In this document: piece after piece, positions 1 to 10,416 of the stretch | How the letters are laid out: every line of letters starts with the position of its first letter | Position numbering within the stretch: position 1 is the stretch's first letter | Source: Nitrosomonas eutropha | GTDB lineage: Bacteria; Pseudomonadota; Gammaproteobacteria; Burkholderiales; Nitrosomonadaceae | Length of the DNA: 64,000 nucleotides | Direction of reading: 5' to 3' | Assembly: GCF_900116685.1 (NCBI RefSeq) | Contig: NZ_FPBL01000001.1 | Location: forward strand, 248,001 to 312,000 | Translations under genes and position numbers: made by a program | The notes under the pieces: model-generated | Databases searched by the model: none | Told to the model about the DNA's origin: nothing | Seen by the model: the letters and a program-made list of their open reading frames with translations, nothing else

Positions 1-614
1 TCAGCTGCTTCTCGCGTAGGAAAAGGGCCGATCCGCACACGAGTCATTTCATTACTGCCAACCTTGATTGTTTCGGTATATGCTCTTACCCCGTTTGAGA
101 CAAGATTTTGCTGTTGCTGCTTGGCTTTAGAAACATCAGAAAATGCACCCAGCTGAATGACAAATGAGCCGTCTTGTATTTTTACATTATCACTTATAGA
201 TACTTTTTCTTGAACAGTGGTAGTTTTTCCTTGAATAGCCGGAGCTGATTTTGCCAGCACTGGCTTCCTGGCAGGAATCGGTATTCCATCGAAACCACTA
301 TCACTCGATCCGCTATTTTCAATTTTCCCGGAACGCTCAGGATCGCTGAAAGGTAATGGTTTATCCAGTTCCCGGGGAACTTCTGCCTCATCATCGACCA
401 TTGCATTTTCCGGTGTCATCCAAGGATAAGTTTCAGAAGTCAGCTCTTCGGAAGGTATCTGAATATCAATTTCCTGCTGTTCTTGCTGAGGCTCATCATC
501 AAGAATCATGGGCAAGAATACTACCGACACAATAACGAGCAAAATAGCGCCAATCAGGCGCTTTCTGGCACGCTTCCTCAGGGAAATTTCTTCTTCATTG
601 ACGCTGCTGGTCAT
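1..614 (-). CDS. SPOR-domain (DedD-like) protein, C-terminus cut by window edge
   Basis: The reading frame is open from an ATG at 614 to the window edge, about 204 codons, so the stop lies outside. After a short charged N-terminus (MTSSVNEEEISLRKRARKR) there is one membrane segment at about residues 20-36, then an acidic, proline-rich linker. The visible end (residue 150 onward, ending VRIGPFPTREAAD) matches a SPOR domain, the fold that binds denuded peptidoglycan at the division septum. The gene lies 19 bp downstream of folC, the usual place of dedD in proteobacteria (accD-folC-dedD-cvpA-purF). A single-pass inner-membrane protein with a periplasmic SPOR domain acting in cell division is the inferred role; DedD itself is the best guess. 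Confidence 0.85.
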   Translation of the reverse strand, partial: MTSSVNEEEISLRKRARKRLIGAILLVIVSVVFLPMILDDEPQQEQQEIDIQIPSEELTSETYPWMTPENAMVDDEAEVPRELDKPLPFSDPERSGKIENSGSSDSGFDGIPIPARKPVLAKSAPAIQGKTTTVQEKVSISDNVKIQDGSFVIQLGAFSDVSKAKQQQQNLVSNGVRAYTETIKVGSNEMTRVRIGPFPTREAA

Positions 615-633
615 TTTTTATACCTGCCTACCT

Positions 634-1920
634 TTAAGAAACCGTCCCGCCATGATTCTTCAATATCAAGCTGACGGTATGAAACGATCCAAAAACGCAT
701 ATTCTATCATCACTACTGGCATGTTCACGCGCGTAAACATAGGCATTTCGTACACTCTGAAATGCACGTACATGCTCCTGTTCTTCTATCCCGGCATCTT
801 TAAGCGCCTTCAGCATTTCATCCCCTGTTGCGCCTCTTGCCACATCCAGGCCCGCTATCAACCAGTAATCCACATTGTTTTTCAGCACCCGGATCGTACC
901 AGCCATATCCTTATCTTTCAGCATACCCGCGATTGCATAAGTACATCCTTTTACTGGCATGGCTTCCAGATTGTCCAATAATTTACGAGCTGCGGCAGGA
1001 TTATGCGCCACGTCCAGAATAATCGCAGGCCTTGCTGAAATTATCTGAAATCTACCTGCCAGGGTTGCCTCAGCCAACCCCCGTCGTATGGCATTCATTG
1101 GAACAGGCAGTGTTCCTTCCATAGCCTCCAGTGCTGCCAGAGCAGCGCTTGCATTTTGCAGCTGGTATTCCCCTTTAAGCGCTGGTAATGACAAGTTATA
1201 GCGATGCGCTCCCTCATAGCACCATTGCAGATTATCCTGCGTGTAGCTAAAGTTTTTGTTGATGCAAGATAGTATGGCGCCCGTCACCTTCATTTTTGGA
1301 AGGAGATCGGCTGGTATATCCGGTTCAGTACAAATTGCCGGTTTATCTGGCCTGAAGATACCAATTTTTTCCTGGCCAATGGCTTCTCGGGTGGATCCAA
1401 GATAATCCATGTGATCCAGGTCAATACTGGTCAGGATGGCGCAATCCGTATCAAATACATTAACCGCATCAAGCCGGCCGCCTAATCCCACTTCCAGAAT
1501 TGCTATATCCACTTGTGCCCGCACAAATATCAGCATGGCGGCCAAGGTGCCAAATTCAAAATAAGTCAGCGTAACCTGGATTGATTCACGTACAGATTCA
1601 ATTTCAGCAAATACACTACACAAAACTTCGTCAGCAATCGCGTGCTGATCAATCCGTATTCGTTCGCCATAATGCAGTAAATGTGGTGATGTATAACAAC
1701 CTACCCGATAGGATGCATGACCGAGTATCGATTCGAGCATGGTACAAACCGAGCCTTTGCCATTTGTACCAGCAACCGTAATGACAGGAAATTCGGGTAT
1801 TAACCTCAAAGCATCTCTTACTTTCTTCACTCGCTCCAGACCCATATCAATTGCCCTTGGATGAAGTTTTTCAAGGTAGAGCAACCAGTCATCCAAAGTC
1901 ATTGATCGGACATCCATCAT
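634..1920 (-). CDS. folC: Bifunctional dihydrofolate synthase / folylpolyglutamate synthase
   Basis: A 428-residue cytosolic ligase that adds glutamate to dihydropteroate and then extends the polyglutamate tail of folates. The Mur-ligase-type P-loop GTNGKGS is at residues 51-57, the family motif EVGLGGRLDAVN at about 143-154, and DVAHNP occurs in the C-terminal half. Length is normal for the family. The first codons (MMDVRSM) leave the start open; M7 (MTLDDWLLYLEKLHP) is an equally good choice by family alignment. It follows accD after about 110 bp. That gap holds a weak hairpin (GCTCGC arms, about 1952-1970), so folC may be partly uncoupled from the trp-accD genes. Confidence 0.95.
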   Translation of the reverse strand: MMDVRSMTLDDWLLYLEKLHPRAIDMGLERVKKVRDALRLIPEFPVITVAGTNGKGSVCTMLESILGHASYRVGCYTSPHLLHYGERIRIDQHAIADEVLCSVFAEIESVRESIQVTLTYFEFGTLAAMLIFVRAQVDIAILEVGLGGRLDAVNVFDTDCAILTSIDLDHMDYLGSTREAIGQEKIGIFRPDKPAICTEPDIPADLLPKMKVTGAILSCINKNFSYTQDNLQWCYEGAHRYNLSLPALKGEYQLQNASAALAALEAMEGTLPVPMNAIRRGLAEATLAGRFQIISARPAIILDVAHNPAAARKLLDNLEAMPVKGCTYAIAGMLKDKDMAGTIRVLKNNVDYWLIAGLDVARGATGDEMLKALKDAGIEEQEHVRAFQSVRNAYVYAREHASSDDRICVFGSFHTVSLILKNHGGTVS

Positions 1921-2046
1921 CGATCTGGAAGAAATAAGGTAAAAGAGACGCTCGCCATGACAGCGAGCAGTAGATTCACATTATCCCTTTTAGTCAACAC
2001 CGCTATTATTCAACAAGGTAATAGTAAATTTCGGAAAAGACCAGGT

Positions 2047-2937
2047 TCAATCAGCTGATATAACAGGTGGTGAAACAGGAACCGGGATACGCATCAGCAA
2101 TGTACACAGGTTAGCCAGTCGATCACGCATCTCACGACGATCAATAATTAAATCAACGGCACCATGTTCCAGCAGAAATTCTGCTCGCTGAAAACCGGCA
2201 GGCAACGTTTGACGCACAGTCTGTTCAATAACACGCGGACCGGCGAAACCGATCAATGCGCCTGGTTCAGCAATCACAATATCACCAATAAATGCGAAGC
2301 TTGCAGATACCCCCCCCATTGTGGGGTCTGTCAGTATAGAAATGAAGGGTAATTTCTCTCGACTCAGCTGCTCCAGTACAGCGGTTGTCTTTGCCATCTG
2401 CATCAACGAAAACAAACCCTCCTGCATCCGGGCCCCTCCACTCGCACTAAAGCAGATGAAAGGAAGATGATGTGTCACGCAGGCTTTCACGGCACGTACA
2501 AAGCGCTCGCCAACCACGGAACCCATCGACCCGCCCATAAAACCAAATTCAAAAACAGCAGCAACAACCGGGATCGACTTGATACTGCCTCGCATGACCA
2601 CCAATGAATCAGTTTCACTGGTAACTTCATGCGCATCACTCAACCTGTCTGTATACCGCTTGCTGTCACGAAATTTCAAAGGATCTTGTGGAAGGACGTC
2701 CATACCAAGTTCGTGGCGATCCTGTGGATCCAGCAAAAACTCAAGACGCTTGCGCGCAGAAATACGATTATGGTGACTGCATTTGGGGCAGACATTCAGG
2801 TTTTTAGCCAGATCCGTGCAGTAAAGAACAGCTTCGCAACTTGCACATTTGCTCCACAAGCCTTCTGGGACGGCTTTTTTCTCACCGTTTTCCTTACGCT
2901 TGATTTTAGGGGGAATGATACTTTCAAACCAGCTCAT
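2047..2937 (-). CDS. accD: Acetyl-CoA carboxylase, carboxyltransferase subunit beta
   Basis: A 296-residue subunit that, with AccA, transfers the carboxyl group from biotin to acetyl-CoA, the committed step of fatty acid synthesis. A four-cysteine zinc ribbon is visible at C31, C34, C50 and C53, followed by a crotonase-like carboxyltransferase core with the glycine-rich stretch [12 protein letters not shown]. The gene starts only 6 bp after the trpA stop, so it is almost certainly translated from the trp transcript, as in other beta- and gammaproteobacteria. The coding strand carries a run of eight G (2310-2317 on the reference strand), an ordinary glycine tract. There is no sign of disruption. 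Confidence 0.96.
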   Translation of the reverse strand: MSWFESIIPPKIKRKENGEKKAVPEGLWSKCASCEAVLYCTDLAKNLNVCPKCSHHNRISARKRLEFLLDPQDRHELGMDVLPQDPLKFRDSKRYTDRLSDAHEVTSETDSLVVMRGSIKSIPVVAAVFEFGFMGGSMGSVVGERFVRAVKACVTHHLPFICFSASGGARMQEGLFSLMQMAKTTAVLEQLSREKLPFISILTDPTMGGVSASFAFIGDIVIAEPGALIGFAGPRVIEQTVRQTLPAGFQRAEFLLEHGAVDLIIDRREMRDRLANLCTLLMRIPVPVSPPVISAD

Positions 2938-2943
2938 ATATCA

Positions 2944-3768
2944 CTACCCTATATCAGAAGCGTGATTGGATCTTGCATCAATTGCATGTCGCAACGATTC
3001 TACCAGGGCACCTACATTTGCCAGCAAATCAGCTGCCTGGGAATGTTCAATTTCCTCCACAATGCGGCTACCTATGACTACAGCATCCGCTCGTTCAGCT
3101 ATGCTCCGGGCTGTCTGCTCATCTCGTATACCAAAACCGACCCCGATCGGAATCCTGATATGCGCGCGAAGCTGAGACAATTTACTGCTGACATCCTGCA
3201 GATCAAGGTGTGAAGCGCCAGTTACTCCTTTCAGAGAAACATAATAAACATATCCTTTTGCAAGTTCTGCAACATGCTTGATACGTGATTCCGGGGTTGT
3301 AGGTGATAGTAAAAAAATTGGATCAATACCCTGATCTTTCAGGTGTCGCACCCATTCGGCACTCTCCTCTGGTGGATAATCCACCACCAGAACACCATCT
3401 ACCCCGGAACGGCTTGCTTCTTCCACAAAGCGCTTATACCCCATGGCCTCAATTGGATTGGCATAACCCATCAGGACAACCGGTGTGTTCTGGTTCATTT
3501 TTCTGAATTGTGCCACCATAGTAAGTACATCTTTCAGGCTGATATGCTGTTTGAGTGCGCGCTCCGAGGAACGCTGTATAGTAGGCCCATCGGCCATGGG
3601 GTCAGAAAAAGGTACTCCAAGCTCAATTAAATCAACCCCGGAGCGTGTCAGCTGGTGCATCAGCGCCACTGTTGTGGCTGAGTCAGGGTCACCTGCTGTG
3701 ATAAAAGGAATAAGTGCAGCTTTATCTTGTGACTTAAGCCGGGAAAAAACAGATTCAATACGATTCAT
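2944..3768 (-). CDS. trpA: Tryptophan synthase alpha chain
   Basis: A 274-residue TIM-barrel subunit that cleaves indole-3-glycerol phosphate to indole and glyceraldehyde-3-phosphate; indole is channelled to TrpB. The catalytic pair falls exactly where expected, E49 (in DLIELG) and D60 (in DPMADGP). The phosphate-binding glycines GVGFGI are near the C-terminus. It lies 52 bp behind trpB and 6 bp ahead of accD in one minus-strand operon. Confidence 0.97.
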   Translation of the reverse strand: MNRIESVFSRLKSQDKAALIPFITAGDPDSATTVALMHQLTRSGVDLIELGVPFSDPMADGPTIQRSSERALKQHISLKDVLTMVAQFRKMNQNTPVVLMGYANPIEAMGYKRFVEEASRSGVDGVLVVDYPPEESAEWVRHLKDQGIDPIFLLSPTTPESRIKHVAELAKGYVYYVSLKGVTGASHLDLQDVSSKLSQLRAHIRIPIGVGFGIRDEQTARSIAERADAVVIGSRIVEEIEHSQAADLLANVGALVESLRHAIDARSNHASDIG

Positions 3769-3820
3769 TTAACAGATAATCCGAAAAATCAAAATATAAT
3801 GAGATCTATCAGACATTCGG

Positions 3821-5020
3821 TTAAAGCGAAATACCTGATTGCTGTGCCACCGTTGCCATATCCTTGTCCCCGCGACCTGACAGGTTCACCAGGAGGAGTT
3901 GATCTTTTCTCAGTGTTGGCGCAAGTTTGGCTGCATAAGCCAGAGCGTGGCTGGATTCCAAAGCCGGCATGATCCCTTCGAAGCGACATAAAGCATGAAA
4001 TGCAGCTAAAGCCTCACCATCTGTTACAGCGACGTATTCAGCGCGGCCGCAGTCCTTAAGCCATGCGTGCTCCGGCCCTACTCCCGGGTAATCCAGACCA
4101 GCAGAAATTGAATGTGTTTCGATGATCTGACCATTTTCATCCTGAATCAAATAGGTACGATTACCGTGTAAAACACCCGGTCTGCCCGTTACCAGGGTGG
4201 CGGCATGTTTCTGCGTATCGATTCCCTTGCCCGCAGCTTCTACACCAATCATTCGAACATTTTCTTCCCCAATATAAGGATAAAACAGGCCAATGGCATT
4301 TGAACCACCTCCTACACACGCAATTAAAGCATCTGGCTGCCTGCCATATTCTTCCTGCATCTGTTGCCTGGCTTCATTACCGATTACCGCTTGAAAATCC
4401 CTGACCATCATCGGATAAGGATGTGGCCCTGCAACAGTACCAATAATGTAATAGGTATTACCGACATTGGTCACCCAGTCACGCATGGCTTCATTTAATG
4501 CGTCTTTAAGCGTGCGCGAACCTGAATCAACCGGTACAACTGTGGCCCCGAGCAGCTTCATGCGATAAACATTGGTTACCTGTCGCTTGACATCCTCGGA
4601 ACCCATGTAAACGACACATTCCATACCATAGCGGGCAGCTACAGTGGCACTGGCCACTCCATGCTGACCAGCACCTGTTTCAGCGATGATGCGACTTTTC
4701 CCCATACGCCTTGCAAGCAACGCCTGGCCAACCGTATTGTTGATTTTATGTGCACCCGTATGGTTAAGATCCTCACGCTTCAGCAGAATCTGTGCACCAC
4801 CAAGATGATCCGACCAACGTCTGGCATGATAAATGGGACTGGGGCGGCCGACATAATGTTTAAGCTCACGGAAGAATTCCGTTTGAAATTCAGCATCACC
4901 ACGATAATACTCATATTGCTTACAAAGTTCATCCAGGGCTGAAATCAGGGTTTCAGCCACGAACGTACCACCGTACGGGCCAAAATGGCCACGTTTATCG
5001 GGAAGATCATATATCTTCAC
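3821..5020 (-). CDS. trpB: Tryptophan synthase beta chain
   Basis: A 399-residue PLP enzyme that condenses indole with serine to give tryptophan in the alpha2-beta2 complex with TrpA. The Schiff-base lysine is K92 in the motif HTGAHKINN, and the phosphate of PLP would be held by the later [10 protein letters not shown] loop. Length is typical. Its first 14 bases overlap the end of trpF, which suggests translational coupling. Confidence 0.97.
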   Translation of the reverse strand: MKIYDLPDKRGHFGPYGGTFVAETLISALDELCKQYEYYRGDAEFQTEFFRELKHYVGRPSPIYHARRWSDHLGGAQILLKREDLNHTGAHKINNTVGQALLARRMGKSRIIAETGAGQHGVASATVAARYGMECVVYMGSEDVKRQVTNVYRMKLLGATVVPVDSGSRTLKDALNEAMRDWVTNVGNTYYIIGTVAGPHPYPMMVRDFQAVIGNEARQQMQEEYGRQPDALIACVGGGSNAIGLFYPYIGEENVRMIGVEAAGKGIDTQKHAATLVTGRPGVLHGNRTYLIQDENGQIIETHSISAGLDYPGVGPEHAWLKDCGRAEYVAVTDGEALAAFHALCRFEGIMPALESSHALAYAAKLAPTLRKDQLLLVNLSGRGDKDMATVAQQSGISL

Positions 5021-5633
5021 AAGATCTTACTCCTTGCATGAAAGCAGAAATTTTATTCGCATCTTTTATGCCCTTGGCAATTTCAACACCGCTTGAAACA
5101 TCAATCGCCAATGGATGAGTCTGTTCAATTGCATCAACAACATTGTCCGAATGAAGACCACCTGAGAGTATCCAGGGTAACGACAACTCCGAGGGAATCA
5201 GTTTCCAATCGAATATGCGACCTGTTCCACCAAGTTTTCCCTCAGCATAAGTGTCCAGCAGTAACCCTTTGGATCCCTCATAACGCTGCGCGTATTGTAA
5301 CAAATCCAATCCGTTCCGGACACGAACAGCTTTGATATACGGCAAATGAAACTGACTGCAAAAATCTGGCGACTCATCACCATGAAACTGCAAAAGATCA
5401 AGTCCAGCTGCTGCACTGGCCACTTCTACCCAGGATCTATCAGGGTTTACAAATACCCCTACAGCCTGCACAAATGGAGGCAGGTATCTCACAATCTGAC
5501 TGGCCTCCTCTGGTGAAATATATCGTTCACTCTGAGGCCATAAAATAAAGCCGATAGCATCCACCCCATGGTGCACAGCCGTCATTGCATCTTCCAACCG
5601 GGTAACGCCACATACTTTTACACGGACACGCAC
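5007..5633 (-). CDS. trpF: Phosphoribosylanthranilate isomerase
   Basis: A 208-residue TIM-barrel enzyme of the tryptophan pathway that performs the Amadori rearrangement of N-(5'-phosphoribosyl)-anthranilate. The conserved start [12 protein letters not shown] holds the catalytic cysteine (C8), and the phosphate-binding end reads SGGLHSDNV and SSGVE. It is a stand-alone protein here, not fused to TrpC as in enterobacteria. It sits between truA (11 bp upstream) and trpB (overlap 14 bp). The remaining trp genes (trpE, trpG, trpD, trpC) are not in this window, so the pathway is split on the chromosome. Confidence 0.96.
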   Translation of the reverse strand: MRVRVKVCGVTRLEDAMTAVHHGVDAIGFILWPQSERYISPEEASQIVRYLPPFVQAVGVFVNPDRSWVEVASAAAGLDLLQFHGDESPDFCSQFHLPYIKAVRVRNGLDLLQYAQRYEGSKGLLLDTYAEGKLGGTGRIFDWKLIPSELSLPWILSGGLHSDNVVDAIEQTHPLAIDVSSGVEIAKGIKDANKISAFMQGVRSCEDI

Positions 5634-5644
5634 CAGATCTCCTT

Positions 5645-6478
5645 TTACCGCAAGTTAGCCCAATGCTTTGAACATTCAAAGCCTGCAATCAGCTTTATAA
5701 CATTCTCTGGCTGGATTACATTAAAAGCAGGCAAATTCCATTTGACATCGTATCGAACACCAGCCAAATATAATCCATCTGGCGCAAATGTTGGTGCAGC
5801 CAGTGTGCGATCACGCTTTCTCAGAAGTACTTGCATCCATTCAGGAGGATACTTTCCCTGGCCAATATAAATTAACGCCCCAAGAATATTTCGAACCATG
5901 TGATGCAGGAACGCATTAGCACAAAATTCAAAAACAAAAAATTGTTCACTTTGACTGACATCCAGTCTGATAAGCTTTCGTATCGCATTTTTTGCCTGAC
6001 ATTCCGCTGAGCGGAACGCACTGAAATCATACTCACCAATCAGGAATCTTGTCGCCGCCTGCATTTTTTCGAGATCAAGCGAGTAATGGGTCCACCCTGC
6101 TTTTCCTTGGAAAACTCCAGGACGAGCAGGTCTACTCAGCAGATAATACAGATAAGTACGTTCGGTTGCGCTGAATCGGGCATGAAAATCATCATTAACT
6201 TCCGAAGCCCACAATACTGAAATATCATCCGGCAGTAGTGCATTAGCTCCTCTTACCCAAGCTGTTAGAGGGCGGATGACATGCGTTTCAAAATGCACAA
6301 CCTGGCATAATGCATGCACACCTGCGTCTGTTCGTCCTGCTGCAACAACTTGTATCTGACTGCTTGCTATGCGCGATAAAGCGTTTTCCAGCCGAGATTG
6401 AACAGAGATACGATCAGGTTGCTTTTGCCAACCACAATAGCCACGGCCATCATATTCCAGAATCAGGACGATCTTCAC
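5645..6478 (-). CDS. truA: tRNA pseudouridine(38-40) synthase
   Basis: A 277-residue enzyme that converts uridines 38-40 of the tRNA anticodon stem-loop to pseudouridine. The catalytic aspartate is D51 within AAGRTDAGVHA, the signature of the TruA family. The start MKIVLILEYDGRGYCGWQKQ matches family N-termini. It stands between fimV and trpF, a conserved arrangement in betaproteobacteria and pseudomonads, and is 11 bp from trpF. The 175 bp between truA and fimV holds no recognisable gene. Confidence 0.96.
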   Translation of the reverse strand: MKIVLILEYDGRGYCGWQKQPDRISVQSRLENALSRIASSQIQVVAAGRTDAGVHALCQVVHFETHVIRPLTAWVRGANALLPDDISVLWASEVNDDFHARFSATERTYLYYLLSRPARPGVFQGKAGWTHYSLDLEKMQAATRFLIGEYDFSAFRSAECQAKNAIRKLIRLDVSQSEQFFVFEFCANAFLHHMVRNILGALIYIGQGKYPPEWMQVLLRKRDRTLAAPTFAPDGLYLAGVRYDVKWNLPAFNVIQPENVIKLIAGFECSKHWANLR

Positions 6479-6653
6479 AGATCGTCATGAAGGAATACTT
6501 GATCCCTCACGAGTAATTTCACAATAAACATGGGAATACAAGAAATCACTCAATCAGGATATTAAGGTACAGATAAAAACCAGTACAAACCAGCCAGCAG
6601 AATTGAAAACGGCAAGATCAGGATAGCTTTCGGCAGGCTATATCCGTCTGGCT

Positions 6654-9047
6654 TCAGCTGATTTTGTCCAGCATAAAACGAGCGGCAGATTGTTGTTCAT
6701 GATTACCCTCATGCAACACCTCTTCCAGAATATCTCTGGCACCTTCGTTATCATCCATTTCGAGATAGGCCTTAGCCAGATCAAGCTTGGTTGCGACTTC
6801 CCGCCATTGCATACCTGTATCAACTTCAGAGCTTTCATTGACGGCTTGCGGCTTCTCACCAGGCTCATCTCCAAGATCAAGATCAATATCTGCCAGGCTG
6901 GAACTTAATTCTGGCAACTCATCCATCATATGGGAATCCTTGACGGGCTCCATTTCTTCAGGTAATTCCAGATCAAAATCAATTTGATGTTCTGCATCAG
7001 AGGATGATGCACGCGCTTCACTATCATCTTGTGCAAGCCCAAGATCCGATTTTCCTTCCAGAGCATTGTCGTAAGATGTAAAAATCCATTGCTCACTGGT
7101 CTTATCTTCTTTGCGTTCGATATCTTCTTCGGTATCAATAAGAGCTTCTTTCTGGTATTCAGTCTGATCAGGTTCTATTGTGCTGATTTTAATCTCATTA
7201 TCCAGCTCATTCGATTCGTCAAGTGTTATTTCATTTTCCGCATAAGTCGGACCGGCAGAATCCGCAGCGAAGAAAAGAGATTCGCTTGTCTTTTCATCCT
7301 GTTTACCACTGAAGAACAAGCCAAGATCGACGTCAGTCTCATTGCCAGCAGTATCAGCCAAATTGAAATCACCCGATTCTGATGTACTGACCGTACGCTG
7401 AATCAATTCTTCATCCGGTTTTTCTATATGCCCCGTATCACCAGATGTGATCTTGGTCAACCTCGAAGACATCGATTCATTACCCTTCTCGGCGTAATCA
7501 TATATGTCAGAGGAATCCGGCTCCCCGAATTGTTTTCTTTTACGGAGAATTAAAGATGCGCCCAGCGCAATTACTAGCAATACTCCCAATCCTGCAGCAG
7601 CCCACTCGCTGTTTTTATCCACATGTTGCAACAATGTATCCATCAAATCTGGTTCACCAGATTCAGGATTGACAGATTGAAGTGGCTTAGATAATGAAAC
7701 TGGGTTGACTGATTGAGCCGGCATAGTAATCGGAGAAGTTGAGTTTTCTGAAACTCCTGCAGGATCAGGAGTTTCAGCTGAGTTCTCAATGACTGTAATA
7801 TCAGCCTGTTTGGCCAGCGTTGAAATTGCCTGCAGGTCAGGTATATGCTGCGCATGATCCAGTTCAATTCCAGTTTTGCCCTCAGGAGTTGGGCCTTTTA
7901 ACTCAAGCAAACGCTGCAATTTCGCAACATTCTGCTCCAAAATAGCCACTCGCTCATTTGCTTCCTGCAAGGCGCGCTCTTTCGCAATCGCATCCTCTTC
8001 CATCATGTACAAATAATTCTGGGCAGTCCTGTCTTCAGCCTTTTTAGCAAGCGGATGATTATCGCTAAGTAACTCTCCTTTTGAGAGAATTAAGACTTCC
8101 TCGGGTTTATTGGACCCGTCAACAGAAGATTCTCCGGAAACAGTTGTAATTTTTCCTGTTTGAGCTTGTTTCAGAACGGGTTTTTCAGAAGAATTATCAG
8201 CCAGATCCGCAATTTTCTGTCGATAATCGTTCCAGCTTTCTTTCTGTACAGCAATTTCACGAGAAGCCTCTTTAGTGGTAACGGATGAGATCTCACCTTC
8301 ATCAGGAATACGCAGAATGACGCCCACTTTAAGCAAATTCATGTTTCTTTCGAGAAAAGCATCACGATTGGCACGGTACAACGCAACCAGCATTTGGTTA
8401 AGACTAATGCTGTCAGGCGATACTTGTCGCGCAATTCTGCTCAGGGTATCTCCTCGAATAACCGGACCATATATACTACCTGTCTGAGCAGGGGGGGGGG
8501 CAGTCTCAACGAATAATTGAGTCTTTCCGGATACAGTTGCTGCAGAACTTTCTATCTTATCCCTATCGGGTTGCACAACCGGCTCAGCTGATGCTGCTTT
8601 TTGTGTTTCAGCGGGGTCAAGCAGAACATTATATTCACGTAACAGATGCCCCGATGAAGAGCTAAGCTCAATGAGCAAATTGAGGAAAGGCTCGTTGATT
8701 GCCTGTGATGAACTTATGCGGATATAGGGACGCCCATCGGCTCGTTTTTCAACAGATATAGATAACGTTGCATGATAAGGGGCCAGATTGACACCAGCTT
8801 TCTGAAAAATTTTGGGTGAAGCAAGTCGGGCTGACAGCGAATCGATCTCTTTATCTGTTACAGATTCTAGAGCTATTTCTGCATTGAGAGGTTGCCCAAA
8901 ATATGAGCTTACGGTCAACTTACCCAATCCGGCGGCCTGAACGATCCAGGCAGATGCAAGCATACCAATCAAAAATACTTTGGATAAAACGCCTGGAGAA
9001 ACACCTTTTGCTCTAAAATCAACTATCTTCACACAAATATCCTTCAT
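6654..9047 (-). CDS. fimV: FimV/HubP-family polar hub protein with LysM domain
   Basis: A 797-residue membrane protein. In order: signal/anchor segment (about 23-39), the conserved FimV N-terminal domain (42-145), a LysM peptidoglycan-binding domain (about 192-255), a coiled coil (about 340-385), one membrane segment at about 485-505 (GLGVLLVIALGASLIL), a long acidic cytoplasmic tail, and the short C-terminal FimV helix domain in the last 50 residues. Relatives organise the cell pole and help assemble type IV pilus secretins or localise chemotaxis proteins; that role is inferred here. A run of ten C on the coding strand (8491-8500) encodes A183-A187 just before the LysM domain and could be prone to slippage. 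Neighbours asd and truA are the usual ones. Confidence 0.9.
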   Translation of the reverse strand: MKDICVKIVDFRAKGVSPGVLSKVFLIGMLASAWIVQAAGLGKLTVSSYFGQPLNAEIALESVTDKEIDSLSARLASPKIFQKAGVNLAPYHATLSISVEKRADGRPYIRISSSQAINEPFLNLLIELSSSSGHLLREYNVLLDPAETQKAASAEPVVQPDRDKIESSAATVSGKTQLFVETAPPPAQTGSIYGPVIRGDTLSRIARQVSPDSISLNQMLVALYRANRDAFLERNMNLLKVGVILRIPDEGEISSVTTKEASREIAVQKESWNDYRQKIADLADNSSEKPVLKQAQTGKITTVSGESSVDGSNKPEEVLILSKGELLSDNHPLAKKAEDRTAQNYLYMMEEDAIAKERALQEANERVAILEQNVAKLQRLLELKGPTPEGKTGIELDHAQHIPDLQAISTLAKQADITVIENSAETPDPAGVSENSTSPITMPAQSVNPVSLSKPLQSVNPESGEPDLMDTLLQHVDKNSEWAAAGLGVLLVIALGASLILRKRKQFGEPDSSDIYDYAEKGNESMSSRLTKITSGDTGHIEKPDEELIQRTVSTSESGDFNLADTAGNETDVDLGLFFSGKQDEKTSESLFFAADSAGPTYAENEITLDESNELDNEIKISTIEPDQTEYQKEALIDTEEDIERKEDKTSEQWIFTSYDNALEGKSDLGLAQDDSEARASSSDAEHQIDFDLELPEEMEPVKDSHMMDELPELSSSLADIDLDLGDEPGEKPQAVNESSEVDTGMQWREVATKLDLAKAYLEMDDNEGARDILEEVLHEGNHEQQSAARFMLDKIS
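8491..8500 (-). repeat. Ten-base C homopolymer inside fimV
   Basis: Ten consecutive G on the reference strand (C10 on the fimV coding strand) encode part of an Ala-Pro-Pro-Pro-Ala stretch. The other long C/G runs noticed in this window (in accD, asd and minD) are eight bases. Loss or gain of one base would stop fimV before the LysM domain. Confidence 0.95.
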
Positions 9048-9162
9048 TGTTACCCGAACCCTCTGATATAAAATATGGATGGCAATCGATACCAGAGAGC
9101 GAAAGTCATCTTATCTATAGCAGGACAGTCCGAGACTGAGAGAAATATGAAATTCTTATATT

Positions 9163-10296
9163 CTATGCAGCCTTGTCTTCTTCGATCAGAATACGCAACA
9201 TCCGGCGCAGTGGCTCTGCGGCGCCCCATAATAACTGATCTCCTACAGTAAAAACAGAAAGATATTCATTCCCCATATTCAGTTTGCGTATGCGCCCGAC
9301 ATGTATATCCAATTTTCCGGTTACCGCCACCGGGGTAAGTTCTTTGGTAGTAGCTTCCCTTTCATTAGGGATGACTCGCACCCATTCATTGGATGCAGCA
9401 ATTACTTCCTCAATTTTTTCCAGAGGAATATCCTTTTTCAGTTTGATTGTCAGCGCCTGACTGTGGCAGCGCATGGCCCCAACGCGTACACAGATTCCAT
9501 CGACTGGCACCGGGTGATCGGCATGCCCGAGAATTTTATTGGTTTCAGCCTGCCCCTTCCATTCTTCCCGACTCTGTCCGTGTGCTACCTCACGATCAAT
9601 CCAGGGAATAAGACTCCCTGCTAGCGGAACACCGAAATTCTGAGCGGGAAATTCTTCATTACGCATTTTTTCAACAACTTTACGATCAATATCCAAGATG
9701 CTGGAAGCAGGATCATCCAGTAAATCTTTTGCAACATTGTGGGTTTCCCCCATCTGCTGCAACAGCTCACGCATATTTTGAGCACCAGCACCTGATGCTG
9801 CCTGGTAGGTCATAACGCTCGCCCAGTCAACCATATCCTGATCAAACAAGCCACCCACAGCCATTAACATCAGGCTGACCGTACAATTACCACCAATATA
9901 GTTTTTAACACCTTTGTTTAGCGCTTCATCGATAACTGAACGATTGACAGGATCAAGAATAATGACGGCATCATCATCCATTCTGAGAGCAGAAGCAGCA
10001 TCTATCCAATAACCCTGCCAGCCTGAGTCACGAAGTTTCTTAAAAACATCATTTGTATAATCCCCCCCCTGACAGGAAATTATAATGTCCATTTCCTGCA
10101 GCGCGGCAATATCATAAGCATCTTTGAGCAGCCCTGTATTCCCGCTGATATACGGACCTTCCTCACCGGCCTGGGAGGTTGAAAAAAACACAGGTTCAAT
10201 TAATGAAAAATCATCTTCCTCGCGCATCCGTTGCATAAGCACGGAACCCACCATACCCCGCCACCCGACAAACCCAACCCGTTTCATGTAATTCAC
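9163..10296 (-). CDS. asd: Aspartate-semialdehyde dehydrogenase
   Basis: A 377-residue NADPH enzyme that reduces aspartyl phosphate to aspartate semialdehyde, the branch point to lysine/diaminopimelate, threonine and methionine. The nucleotide-binding motif GWRGMVGS is at residues 11-18 and the active-site cysteine is C138 in IGGNCTVSL. Length and the insertion pattern fit the longer gammaproteobacterial type. It follows leuB after 120 bp and precedes fimV, the common leu-asd-fimV order. An eight-C run at 10062-10069 is ordinary coding sequence. Confidence 0.96.
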   Translation of the reverse strand: MNYMKRVGFVGWRGMVGSVLMQRMREEDDFSLIEPVFFSTSQAGEEGPYISGNTGLLKDAYDIAALQEMDIIISCQGGDYTNDVFKKLRDSGWQGYWIDAASALRMDDDAVIILDPVNRSVIDEALNKGVKNYIGGNCTVSLMLMAVGGLFDQDMVDWASVMTYQAASGAGAQNMRELLQQMGETHNVAKDLLDDPASSILDIDRKVVEKMRNEEFPAQNFGVPLAGSLIPWIDREVAHGQSREEWKGQAETNKILGHADHPVPVDGICVRVGAMRCHSQALTIKLKKDIPLEKIEEVIAASNEWVRVIPNEREATTKELTPVAVTGKLDIHVGRIRKLNMGNEYLSVFTVGDQLLWGAAEPLRRMLRILIEEDKAA

Positions 10297-10416
10297 TTAG
10301 CCTTTTACAAAATAATTTTAATATTGCACCGTGCCCAACAGCTTAATATCCGGCATATTATCCAAAAATCAGAAGAAAAAAGTAAAACAGGCAGGTTCAT
10401 AAACAGAAATGAAAGA

